From an uncultured Bacteroidia bacterium (lineage in GTDB: Bacteria; Bacteroidota; Bacteroidia; Bacteroidales; UBA932), in the NCBI GenBank assembly GCA_902769525.1, contig CACXPG010000005.1, forward strand, positions 1 through 64,000: a stretch of DNA of 64,000 bases, in the 5' to 3' direction. The notes beneath the pieces are model-generated. The model worked only from the letters and a program-made list of their open reading frames with translations, ran no database searches and had not been told where the DNA came from. The translations under genes and the position numbers were made by a program. Positions 26,505 to 34,218 of this stretch are shown in pieces (the stretch's first letter is position 1; each line of letters starts with the position of its first letter).

Positions 26505-26589
26505 TTCCGCAGAAGGGCAAAGAGCGGTAATCAACAAGAGTCCGTATCTTTTCTCCTCTTCTGTGCAGAATGTCTTTACAACGCAAATA

Positions 26590-26979
26590 TTAACGCTTGC
26601 TGAACTGGAAGCGTCTGCGTGCACCAGGCTGGCCAGGTTTCTTTCTCTCGACCTCTCTTGCGTCTCTTGAAAGGAAGCCTTCCTTCTTGAGGACTGAGCG
26701 GTAGGCCTCTGCGTCTATCTTGCAGAGAGCGCGTGAGATAGCGAGGCGGAGAGCCTCAGCCTGTCCTTTGATTCCGCCACCGTCCAGATTGACAGTAATG
26801 TCAAAGTTTCCAGCGGTGTTGGTAACGTTCAGAGGCTGCATTACGATGTACTTGAGGGAATCGTCAGGGAAATATACTGCCAGTTCTTTTCCGTTGATCG
26901 TGATGTTGCCTTTGCCTGAATTCACATAAACGCGAGCAACAGCTGATTTACGTCTTCCAAGGGCGTTTACTTTCTCCAT
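26590..26979 (-). CDS. rpsI: 30S ribosomal protein S9
   Basis: 129 residues. The opening VNALGRRKSAVARVYVNSGKG, the GGGIKGQAEALRLAISRAL segment and the basic tail ending RRRFQFSKR are characteristic; the C-terminal Arg reaches the P-site tRNA. It follows rplM with only four bases between them, as in most bacteria. Confidence 0.97.
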   Translation of the reverse strand: MEKVNALGRRKSAVARVYVNSGKGNITINGKELAVYFPDDSLKYIVMQPLNVTNTAGNFDITVNLDGGGIKGQAEALRLAISRALCKIDAEAYRSVLKKEGFLSRDAREVERKKPGQPGARRRFQFSKR

Positions 26980-26983
26980 GCTC

Positions 26984-27436
26984 TTAAATCTCGTTTAAAG
27001 TGATTGTTCTTGGTTTCTGTGCCTCGTGAGGATGCTCGCTGCCTGCATATACGTGCAGATTGCGGAACATCTGGGCTCCGAGTCTTGATTTAGGAAGCAT
27101 TCCTCTTACAGCTTCCTCTAAAACTGCTACCGGCTTGCGCTTCAAAAGCTCTGCTGGAGTTGTGAAACGCTGGCCGCCAGGATAACCGGTGTGCCTTACG
27201 TACACCTTGTCAGTCAACTTCTTGCCTGTCAGACGGATCTTCTCGGCGTTGATAACGATAACGTTGTCGCCACAGTCTGTGTGAGGTGTGAAGTTGGCTT
27301 TGTTCTTGCCCCTGAGGATCAGTGCCAATCGGGAAGCAAGACGGCCTAAAATCTGGTCTGTTGCATCGATTACCAGCCACTCCTTGGTAGCTGTAGCATC
27401 GTTTACAAAGGCCGATTTGTAACTTCTGTAATCCAC
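26984..27436 (-). CDS. rplM: 50S ribosomal protein L13
   Basis: 150 residues. [19 protein letters not shown] and [22 protein letters not shown], then [10 protein letters not shown] and [12 protein letters not shown], are standard L13 motifs. It is the first gene of rplM-rpsI-rpsB-tsf. Its promoter and a structured 5' leader lie at 27437-27509, back to back with the dusB promoter. Confidence 0.97.
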   Translation of the reverse strand: MDYRSYKSAFVNDATATKEWLVIDATDQILGRLASRLALILRGKNKANFTPHTDCGDNVIVINAEKIRLTGKKLTDKVYVRHTGYPGGQRFTTPAELLKRKPVAVLEEAVRGMLPKSRLGAQMFRNLHVYAGSEHPHEAQKPRTITLNEI

Positions 27437-27509
27437 TGTTTGTTGTTTTAAATTACTAAAAATACCCGCGAAAAACGGGACCCCTCATTTTTAAGGGGGT
27501 GCAAAGATA
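27437..27509 (-). promoter_or_regulatory. rplM promoter and two-hairpin leader
   Basis: On the minus strand the -7 box TATCTTTGC (27509-27501) should start a leader of about 60 bases before the rplM ATG. The leader contains two hairpins: acccct/agggggt (27480-27500) and cccg/cggg (27465-27479). L13 leaders have been described from Bacteroidia, and this is a plausible member, but I could not compare it with the published model. Confidence 0.5.
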
Positions 27510-27531
27510 GGTAAAATTTCTTTATTTGCAA

Positions 27532-27539
27532 TATCTTTG
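27532..27539 (+). promoter_or_regulatory. dusB promoter -7 box, near-leaderless
   Basis: TATCTTTG at 27532-27539, eight bases before the dusB ATG, implies a 5' leader of about five bases. Confidence 0.5.
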
Positions 27540-27547
27540 TCATCGCG

Positions 27548-28537
27548 ATGGGATTCAAGATAGGAGACATAGAATTCAGGGACAAGGCGCTTTTTCTTGC
27601 GCCGATGGAGGATGTGACAGACCCTTCCTTCAGATATATATGCAAGGAATACGGGGCGGACATGATGTACACGGAGTTCGTGTCTTCAGACGGGCTGACT
27701 CATAACGCGGAGAAGTCTTTCAAGAAGATGGAGGTCTTTGACTATGAAAGACCTATCGGAATCCAGATATACGGGCACATTCCCGATGCAATGGTGGAAG
27801 CTGCCAAGTTCGCTGAGCAGTATCATCCGGATTTGATAGACATAAATTTTGGATGTCCGGTAAACAAGATCGCCAAGAGAGGGGCAGGGAGCGGAATGAT
27901 GAGGTTCCCCGACCTTATGGTGGAGATAACGGAGAAGGTGGTGAAGGCCGTGAACCTGCCGGTAACGGTGAAGACAAGACTGGGCTGGGACGAGAACTCA
28001 TTGATTATAGTTGAACTGGCGGAAAGGCTCCAGGATGCCGGAATAAAGGCTTTGACCATACACGGCAGGACCCGCTGCCAGATGTACAAGGGGCAGGCGG
28101 ACTGGACACTAATCGGAAAGGTGAAGGAGAATCCGAGGATGAAGATTCCGATTATAGGTAATGGAGACATCACGGACGGGCCTTCCTGCAAAGAGGCCTT
28201 TGACAGATACGGAGTGGATGCGGTAATGATAGGAAGAGCCACTTATGGCCACCCGTGGATATTCAAGGAGATAAGGCACTATCTGGACACGGGAGAAGAG
28301 ATGCCGCCTATGAGCGTCAACGAAAGGGTGGCGCTGGCAAAGAGACATTTTCTGAAATCCATCGAGATAAAAGGAGAAAGGCGCGGCCTGCTGGAAATGA
28401 GAAGGCATCTTAGCTGCTACTTCAAGAATCTGTTTGCCTTCAAGGAAACCAGGATGAAACTGGTTACGGAGAACGACCCGCAAAAAGTCCTGGAACTCCT
28501 GGACTATGTGGCCGCTACTTGGGGCGAGAAGGAGTAA
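27548..28537 (+). CDS. dusB: tRNA-dihydrouridine synthase
   Basis: 329 residues, FMN-dependent TIM barrel that reduces uridines in the D-loop of tRNA. Visible landmarks are LAPMEDVTDPSFRYICKEYG, the INFGCPVNKIAKRGAGSGMM segment with the catalytic Cys, VKTRLGWDE, TIHGRTRCQMYKG and IIGNGDITDG followed by MIGRATYGHPWIF. The size matches DusB. The gene ends at 28537, with the minus-strand DAHP synthase gene ending at the next base. Confidence 0.94.
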   Translation: MGFKIGDIEFRDKALFLAPMEDVTDPSFRYICKEYGADMMYTEFVSSDGLTHNAEKSFKKMEVFDYERPIGIQIYGHIPDAMVEAAKFAEQYHPDLIDINFGCPVNKIAKRGAGSGMMRFPDLMVEITEKVVKAVNLPVTVKTRLGWDENSLIIVELAERLQDAGIKALTIHGRTRCQMYKGQADWTLIGKVKENPRMKIPIIGNGDITDGPSCKEAFDRYGVDAVMIGRATYGHPWIFKEIRHYLDTGEEMPPMSVNERVALAKRHFLKSIEIKGERRGLLEMRRHLSCYFKNLFAFKETRMKLVTENDPQKVLELLDYVAATWGEKE

Positions 28538-29581
28538 TCACTCTTCGTTCCTCTGCTTTAGCTGGACCTTGACGCTTTCTTTATGGATGATTTCCATCAG
28601 CGATTTGGCGAAATCCCTGTCCAGACCCAAGGATTCTGCAAGGTCTGACCTGTTTTCCACGATTTCGCTGTAGCGCTTGCTCTGGAGGACAGGCATATTG
28701 TTTCTCTGCTTGAAATCCCCTATCTGCCGGGAAACATCCATTCTCTTTGAAATAATCTGAAGAAGGCTTTCGTCCAGGGAATCGATCTGGGAACGGAAAG
28801 ACTCCAGACTCTGCTGGTTCCGGGAGTTTTCCCTGACTTTCAGGTGGGAGAGGATTTTCTCCAGCTGGATCGGGGTGATCTGCTGGGCTTTGTCGCTCAG
28901 GGCCTGGTCGGGATTGATGTGGCACTCTATCATAAGGCCGTCGTACATCAGGTCCAGGGCCTGCTGGGAAATCGGGGCGATAAGCTGCGGCTTGCCGCCC
29001 ATGTGGCTAGGGTCGCAGAGCATCTGGATGTCCGGGAACCTTCTTTTCATCTCGATAGGGATGTGCCACAGGGGAATGTTGCGGTAAATCTGGTTGCCGT
29101 AAGAGCTGAAGCCGCGGTGGACAAGTATTATCTGCCTGATCCCGGCATTCAGGAAACGCTCCAGGGCGCCGGCCCAGAGCTCGACATCGGGATTGACAGG
29201 ATTCTTGATCAGAAGAGCCTCCGGAGTCTTGTCCATATCCTTGACGGCATCCGCCAGAGCCTGGACCGCAAACGGGTCTGCAGTGGTGCGGGCTCCTATC
29301 CAGAGGATGTCCACCCCGGCTTCAAGGGCTTGTCTGAGATGCTCGGGGGTTGCCACTTCGCAGCAGGTTTTCAGCCCCGTCTCCTTTTTGACGTCGCTGA
29401 GCCACTGAAGGCCTTTGGCCCCTACTCCCTCAAACATTCCCGGCCTGGTCCTGGGCTTCCACAATCCGGCCCTGAAGGCGTAAATACCTGTATTGGCCAA
29501 GGCCTTTGCCGTTTCAATAACCTGCTCCCTGCTTTCTGCGCTGCAAGGGCCGGCTATAATCTTTATTTTGCTGCTCTTCAT
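28538..29581 (-). CDS. aroF: Bifunctional DAHP synthase / chorismate mutase
   Basis: 347 residues from ATG 29581 (a TTG at 29596 is in frame but not needed). The N-terminal 260 residues are a DAHP synthase of the KDO8PS-like class (IIAGPCSAESREQ, FRAGLWKPRTRPGMFEG, KNPVNPDVELWAGALE, LCDPSHMGGK). The C-terminal 85 residues are an AroQ-type chorismate mutase (FRSQIDSLDESLLQIISKRM then DVSRQIGDFK). One protein thus catalyses the first step of the shikimate pathway and the branch to prephenate, as known in Bacteroidota. A transcription attenuator with an aromatic-rich leader peptide precedes it at 29705-29854. It is divergent from aroB. Confidence 0.95.
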   Translation of the reverse strand: MKSSKIKIIAGPCSAESREQVIETAKALANTGIYAFRAGLWKPRTRPGMFEGVGAKGLQWLSDVKKETGLKTCCEVATPEHLRQALEAGVDILWIGARTTADPFAVQALADAVKDMDKTPEALLIKNPVNPDVELWAGALERFLNAGIRQIILVHRGFSSYGNQIYRNIPLWHIPIEMKRRFPDIQMLCDPSHMGGKPQLIAPISQQALDLMYDGLMIECHINPDQALSDKAQQITPIQLEKILSHLKVRENSRNQQSLESFRSQIDSLDESLLQIISKRMDVSRQIGDFKQRNNMPVLQSKRYSEIVENRSDLAESLGLDRDFAKSLMEIIHKESVKVQLKQRNEE

Positions 29582-29651
29582 AAAAAATTTGCTCAAGGGT
29601 GATCTGCAATCCTATATCAGGGGCATTATCCTAACCTATTTACTTTCCCCT

Positions 29652-29660
29652 GCAAATATA
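29652..29660 (-). promoter_or_regulatory. Possible internal promoter for the DAHP synthase gene
   Basis: TATATTTGC on the minus strand lies downstream of the attenuator and about 70 bases before the ATG. If active it would bypass attenuation and give basal expression. No matching -33 element stands at the usual spacing. Confidence 0.3.
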
Positions 29661-29704
29661 GCGATTGCAGTCCTCAAGAGCATCAACATACGCCACTTTG
29701 GCGC

Positions 29705-29734
29705 AAAAAAAATCCCGCTTCAATCAAAGCAGGA
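29705..29734 (-). terminator. Attenuator terminator upstream of the DAHP synthase gene
   Basis: On the minus strand TCCTGCTT pairs with AAGCGGGA (8 pairs, one G-U) across a 6-base loop, followed by eight T (29712-29705). The first arm overlaps the sequence that pairs in the alternative antiterminator, so the two structures exclude each other. Confidence 0.75.
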
Positions 29735-29778
29735 GAACACACACTATAACCAAAAACTGCAAATGCACGGTCTCCTGC
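29729..29778 (-). promoter_or_regulatory. Antiterminator stem of the aromatic attenuator
   Basis: On the minus strand GCAGGAGA (29778-29771) pairs perfectly with TCTCCTGC (29736-29729), taking up the first arm of the terminator. A shorter stem, TCCTG in the leader-peptide codons with CAGGA (start of the second arm), gives the third alternative. The layout matches the classic 1:2, 2:3, 3:4 scheme of trp and phe attenuators. Confidence 0.7.
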
Positions 29779-29779
29779 C

Positions 29780-29839
29780 TTACTCCTTATGCCAGGAATA
29801 AGACATATAAAGACCGTTATATCTGCTACTGATAAACAT
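29780..29839 (-). CDS. Aromatic leader peptide of the attenuator
   Basis: A 19-codon reading frame encodes MFISSRYNGLYMSYSWHKE, with one Phe, three Tyr and one Trp, a strong excess of aromatic codons for its length. The stop codon lies one base before the second arm of the antiterminator. Shortage of charged tRNA would stall the ribosome over the Tyr-Ser-Trp codons, free the second arm, allow the antiterminator and so switch on DAHP synthase/chorismate mutase. With plentiful aromatic amino acids the ribosome reaches the stop and the terminator forms. The mechanism is inferred from sequence alone. Confidence 0.7.
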   Translation of the reverse strand: MFISSRYNGLYMSYSWHKE

Positions 29840-29845
29840 CACGAT

Positions 29846-29882
29846 GCAAATATATGATATTTATTCTTTATGTTGATACAAA
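29846..29882 (-). promoter_or_regulatory. Promoter of the attenuator transcript
   Basis: TATATTTGC (minus strand, 29854-29846) is a full match to the -7 box. A TTTG lies at 29882-29879, 24 bases upstream, somewhat farther than usual. The start would fall about four bases before the leader-peptide ATG. Confidence 0.55.
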
Positions 29883-29930
29883 TCGTAATTATTTTTTAAC
29901 ATAATTTTCTCAAAGTGCCCAAAATTCATA

Positions 29931-29961
29931 TTGCAAATTGGATTAAAAAAGACTATATTTG
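29931..29961 (+). promoter_or_regulatory. aroB-aroDA-aroC promoter
   Basis: TTGC at 29931-29934, 19 bases, then TATATTTG at 29954-29961, a near-ideal Bacteroidota promoter. The leader would be about 24 bases. No attenuator is visible on this side. Confidence 0.65.
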
Positions 29962-29987
29962 CAAAGAAATAGAAGAACACACCTAAG

Positions 29988-31007
29988 ATGAAACTTTATA
30001 CACATAAGAATATCAATCAGTTGCAAAAATACATACCAAAAGAGTGTAATGTTTTTGCAATTATTGATAACAAAGTGAAAGATTATTTCAAGGCATTTAA
30101 AAACTGGAACTTTATAGGTATAGATGCCTTAGAAAATGCAAAGACTCTGGAAAAGGCCGGGGAAATCTGTTCCCGTCTGATGGAGATGAAGGCTGGAAGA
30201 GACTGCTTCATCATAGGTGCTGGCGGAGGAGTTACCACAGACCTGGCCGGTTTTGTGGCATCCATTTACAAGAGAGGAGTAAGGTTCGGGCTTGTCCCGA
30301 CAACCCTTCTGGCCGCTGCGGATGCCGCCATAGGAGGCAAAAACGGAGTCAATCACCTCGGTATAAAGAATATGATGGGAACTATCACCCAGCCCGAGTG
30401 GACATTCCAGAGCACGGAGTTTTTCAGGACACTGGATGAAAGGGTGTTCAAAGAAGGCATCGCCGAGATTCTGAAAACTTTTCTTCTTATGGACGAGGAA
30501 GGTTTCTATGAGAGCGCGGACTTCTTCAGGAACTATAACCACAGGTCCCCTTCCCAAAGGCAGGAACAGAATCTCCGCTCTCTTGTCAGGCGATGCGCCC
30601 TGAGGAAAATGCAGATCGTGGAAAAAGACGAGTTTGACCACCAGGCCAGAAGATTCCTCAACCTGGGCCACACATTTGGCCACGCCCTGGAGAGCTACTA
30701 TGGCGGAGAGATTCTTCACGGAGAGGCCGTGGCGGCCGGAACATTGGCCGCAGCCAGGCTGAGTGTAAAGCTGTCGCTGATGAAAGAAAGGACATTTGAC
30801 TTGATATCAGACTGTTATTCTGCCTGCGGAATATCGTTCCGCTTTGGCGTGAAGGCGGCAGACCTGCTGAAATACATTGTAAACGACAAGAAAATATCAG
30901 GTGGAGAAATCGTCTTCATCCTGCCTGTAGAAACTGGAACAAAAACCGAGGCCTGGAGTATTCCGCTGCCTGAATTCAAAAAACTCTGCAAAGGAGTTGT
31001 ACTTTAA
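29988..31007 (+). CDS. aroB: 3-dehydroquinate synthase
   Basis: 339 residues. It converts DAHP to 3-dehydroquinate with NAD and a divalent metal. The glycine-rich GAGGGVTTDLAGFVASIYKRG and the following VPTTLLAAADAAIGGKNGVN segment form the NAD/substrate site. NLGHTFGHALE and LHGEAVAAG give the metal and substrate ligands. First gene of a three-gene aromatic operon; the fused aroDA begins 12 bases later. Confidence 0.95.
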   Translation: MKLYTHKNINQLQKYIPKECNVFAIIDNKVKDYFKAFKNWNFIGIDALENAKTLEKAGEICSRLMEMKAGRDCFIIGAGGGVTTDLAGFVASIYKRGVRFGLVPTTLLAAADAAIGGKNGVNHLGIKNMMGTITQPEWTFQSTEFFRTLDERVFKEGIAEILKTFLLMDEEGFYESADFFRNYNHRSPSQRQEQNLRSLVRRCALRKMQIVEKDEFDHQARRFLNLGHTFGHALESYYGGEILHGEAVAAGTLAAARLSVKLSLMKERTFDLISDCYSACGISFRFGVKAADLLKYIVNDKKISGGEIVFILPVETGTKTEAWSIPLPEFKKLCKGVVL

Positions 31008-31019
31008 ACAGAGAAAACC

Positions 31020-33194
31020 ATGAAAGGCCCTGCCACACAAAAACTCTGCACCTGCATTGCCACACCTGACTTCGGGCAATGCCTGGACGAATTGAGAAGA
31101 TACCCGTTCGCCGAACTGAGAGCGGATTTGTGCGGCCTTTCGCTAGAGCAGACCGAAAAGGCAACTGCGGCCTGTCCCGGCATCATATTCACTCTCAGGT
31201 TTCCGGAAAAGGACGCGGATACTGCTTTAGGACAGTATCTTGCTGCCATAAACAACGGAGTGGCTTTCGTGGATGTGGATATCTGCGCCCCAAAAGCTTT
31301 CATAAAGGAAGTCAAGGACGCCATTTCCGCATCTGGAGGGAAGACCGGGCTCATCCTTAGCACCCATCCGGAAAACACGCCTTCCATGGAAGAGATGGAA
31401 AAAACCGTAGCTCTATGCCAAAAGACTGGAGCGGATATAGTAAAGATTGCCCCTCTGGCCAGTAATCTTGAAGAGGCCTCCAGGGTTCTCAGGCTCTACC
31501 ACCGGAATTTTGCCCCGGAGTCCCTTTTGGCCTTTGCCAGGGGAGAAGCCGGAACTTTCACCAGAGTTTCCTGCATTGGGCTAGGCGCTCCGTTCACTTA
31601 CTGCTGCGCTGACAAACCGGTTGCCCAGGGGCAGCTCACCCATAAACAAATGTCAAGACTTCTGGGAGACGGTCAGCAGCCTGTCAGAATTCCGGATATG
31701 AGAGACAGTCTTCTCTTTTCCAGGTTCTGCGAACCGGCCGTTTCACAAAAGGGCAACAGGAAAGAAAAGTCTGTAAGCGTCCCTTGCTCAAAGAGCATCG
31801 TTCAAAGAGCTTTGCTTGCCGCCGCAATCTGCCGTGGCGAGACTATTCTCAGAAACTTTGAGCCTTGCCAAGACACCAAGGCGGCTATCGGTTTCATCCG
31901 CAAATGCGGCTGCGTGGTCAAGTCAACTCGCGACGGACTTTCTGCAAGAGGAGAAAAGATGCTGATTGTCAGAAGCGCCGGAATAGCCAAGTGGAAGAGT
32001 TTCAAGTTCGCCGATATGGGAGAATCTGCTCTTCTGGCCAGAATGGCGCTGCCGCTTGCGGCCCTGGCCTCCACCCTGAGAAACCGCACCGCCATAGCCG
32101 TTCAGGCGGAGATAACCGGAGAGGGATCTCTCCTGGAAAGAGATTTTTCCTCAGCTATAGAATCTCTCAAGGCCGCCGGAGTCAAATGCACGGGAACCAA
32201 AAAAGCCGCCCGTGTCACTCTGCCGGTGGTCATTAGCGGAGCGTCTTTCAAAAAAGAATTCACCGTTTCCGGAAAAGACTCGTCGCAGATAATATCGGGA
32301 CTGCTGCTGGTACTCCCTCTTCTTTCCCACAATACAAAAATGACGGTCAACGATGCCGTGAGCATTCCTTTCATCGAGTTGACAATAAAGGTGCTGGAAG
32401 CCTTCGGGATAAAGGTCAAGATGAAAAGAGAAGACCGCACCCTGCATTTTGAAATCGAGGGCAAGCAGATCTACTACCCGGTGGACATGTTCCTGGAAGC
32501 AGACTGGAGCAGCGCCTCCAACTTTGCGGTGGCTGGAACTGTCGCCTCCTTCATATCTTCACAAAAGGGGCATACGGAGAGTTTCACCATCAAGAGAATG
32601 AGCGTTCCTACAACCCAGGCAGACGAGAGGATTCTGGAAGTGCTCAGACAATGCGGATCCAGCATCACCTTTTCAAATGTGCAAAAGCAAGATTTTGCTG
32701 TGGTGACAGACAACAAGTACAACACAAGACGCAGCTTCTACCACAATCTGTGCAATATGACTGTGCGCGCGGAAAAGCTTTCCGCATTCTGCTTTGACGC
32801 CACCGACTGTCCTGACCTCTTCCCGATCCTGACCACACTTGCCGTATGCTGCAACGGGCAGAGCCGCATAAAGGGAGCGCACAGGCTGGTAAACAAAGAA
32901 AGCAACCGGTCCCTGTCCATCCTTCAGGAATTCAGCCGGATGGGATATGAAGTCTATATAGAAAACGACGATCTGGTCATCCAGGGAAGAGGCGGAAGGG
33001 CTTCTTTCACCCAAAAGCAGATATTCTGCTCGTCCCACAACGACCACAGGATGGCGATGGCCATAATCGTCTGCGCCCTTACCAGAAGCCATCTGGAAAA
33101 CCCTCCTGCAGAAATATTCATCGACGATATTTCCTGCACGGAAAAATCTTTCCCTACTTTTGCGGAAAGGTTGAAACTGAACATACAAGCATAA
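31020..33194 (+). CDS. aroDA: Fused type I 3-dehydroquinate dehydratase and EPSP synthase
   Basis: 724 residues carrying two shikimate enzymes. Residues 1 to about 225 are a type I dehydroquinase: AELRADL, His116 in LSTHPENTPS, and Schiff-base Lys142 in DIVKIAPL, spaced as in E. coli AroD. A linker leads at about residue 250 to EPSP synthase: VPCSKSIVQRALLAAA (substrate-binding Lys-Ser), KDSSQIISGLLLVLP, LEADWSSASNFAVAG, DATDCPDLFPIL (catalytic Asp), NKESNRS and SHNDHRMAMA. The usual GNAGTALR glyphosate-loop motif is replaced by ADMGESALLAR. Shikimate dehydrogenase and kinase are not in this window. Confidence 0.92.
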   Translation: MKGPATQKLCTCIATPDFGQCLDELRRYPFAELRADLCGLSLEQTEKATAACPGIIFTLRFPEKDADTALGQYLAAINNGVAFVDVDICAPKAFIKEVKDAISASGGKTGLILSTHPENTPSMEEMEKTVALCQKTGADIVKIAPLASNLEEASRVLRLYHRNFAPESLLAFARGEAGTFTRVSCIGLGAPFTYCCADKPVAQGQLTHKQMSRLLGDGQQPVRIPDMRDSLLFSRFCEPAVSQKGNRKEKSVSVPCSKSIVQRALLAAAICRGETILRNFEPCQDTKAAIGFIRKCGCVVKSTRDGLSARGEKMLIVRSAGIAKWKSFKFADMGESALLARMALPLAALASTLRNRTAIAVQAEITGEGSLLERDFSSAIESLKAAGVKCTGTKKAARVTLPVVISGASFKKEFTVSGKDSSQIISGLLLVLPLLSHNTKMTVNDAVSIPFIELTIKVLEAFGIKVKMKREDRTLHFEIEGKQIYYPVDMFLEADWSSASNFAVAGTVASFISSQKGHTESFTIKRMSVPTTQADERILEVLRQCGSSITFSNVQKQDFAVVTDNKYNTRRSFYHNLCNMTVRAEKLSAFCFDATDCPDLFPILTTLAVCCNGQSRIKGAHRLVNKESNRSLSILQEFSRMGYEVYIENDDLVIQGRGGRASFTQKQIFCSSHNDHRMAMAIIVCALTRSHLENPPAEIFIDDISCTEKSFPTFAERLKLNIQA

Positions 33195-33198
33195 GATT

Positions 33199-34218
33199 AT
33201 GAACACTTACGGAAAGAATTTCACGATAACCATATTCGGAGAATCCCACGGAAAATGTACAGGAGCGGTCATTGACGGAGTGCCTGCAGGAACAGCCATC
33301 TGCGAGAGCGACTTTGCAGGGGCTCTGGAAAGAAGACGGAATGGAGACATTCCCGGACTCTCACAGGGAACAACCGCAAGAAAGGAAGAGGACCTTCCCG
33401 TAATACTTTCCGGCGTTCTGGACGGCAAGGCTACGGGAAGCCCTATAGCCGTCATCTTTGAAAACAAGGACTGCCGCTCTTCGGACTATGGGCAGTTCAG
33501 GGACCAGCCGAGGCCTTCCCACGCAGACTTTGCGGCAAATGCCAAGTTCAGCGGATTCAACGATATCAGGGGAGGCGGACAGTTCTCCGGAAGGATGACT
33601 CTTCCACTGGCGGCTGCCGGAGTTTTAGCCTTCAAGGCTCTGGAACAAAAAGGATTCAGCCTCAGCATCAAATCCCGGATCAAAGCCATCCAGGGCGAGG
33701 TTGACGAAAAGAAGTGGAACGGACTGATCCAGCAGGCCAAAGCGGATGGAGACTCTCTTGGCGGAGAAGTCGAATGCCGGATAGACGGCCTGGCGGCGGG
33801 TGTCGGGGAGCCTTTCTTCAATTCTCTGGAATCTGCGATTTCTCACCTTGCCTTTTCAGTTCCGGGAGTCAAGGGCATCCAGTTCGGAGACTTTTCCGAC
33901 TCTCCTGAAGGAAAGAACAAGGCATCGCTGATGAAAGGGTCAGAGTTCAACGACCCGATAATAGATTCCCAAGGCCATACCTCCACCAACCACAGCGGAG
34001 GAATCAACGGAGGGCTATCAAATGGCAATCCGGTGGTGTTCACTCTGGATATCAGGCCTGCGGCAAGCATAGCCAAAGCTCAGCAGACCTTCAATTTTAA
34101 AAGCGGCAAGACAGAAAAACTGAGCATCGGAGGCCGTCACGACGCGTGCATAGCTCTCCGATGCCCTGTAATTGCCGAATCCGTTGCCGCCATTGCTCTG
34201 GCGGACATCCTGTTATAG
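33199..34218 (+). CDS. aroC: Chorismate synthase
   Basis: 339 residues. It converts EPSP to chorismate using reduced FMN. ITIFGESHGKCTGAVIDGVP, then RRRNGDIPGLSQ, and later SHADFAANAKFSGFNDIRGGGQFSGR and GGRHDACIALR are the family signatures, including the two conserved His. It starts four bases after aroDA and closes the operon. Its last six bases overlap the convergent serine hydrolase gene. Confidence 0.96.
   Translation: MNTYGKNFTITIFGESHGKCTGAVIDGVPAGTAICESDFAGALERRRNGDIPGLSQGTTARKEEDLPVILSGVLDGKATGSPIAVIFENKDCRSSDYGQFRDQPRPSHADFAANAKFSGFNDIRGGGQFSGRMTLPLAAAGVLAFKALEQKGFSLSIKSRIKAIQGEVDEKKWNGLIQQAKADGDSLGGEVECRIDGLAAGVGEPFFNSLESAISHLAFSVPGVKGIQFGDFSDSPEGKNKASLMKGSEFNDPIIDSQGHTSTNHSGGINGGLSNGNPVVFTLDIRPAASIAKAQQTFNFKSGKTEKLSIGGRHDACIALRCPVIAESVAAIALADILL

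Noticed and set aside
28844-29602. 252-codon plus-strand frame opposite the DAHP synthase gene
   Set aside because: Shadow frame opposite a conserved enzyme.
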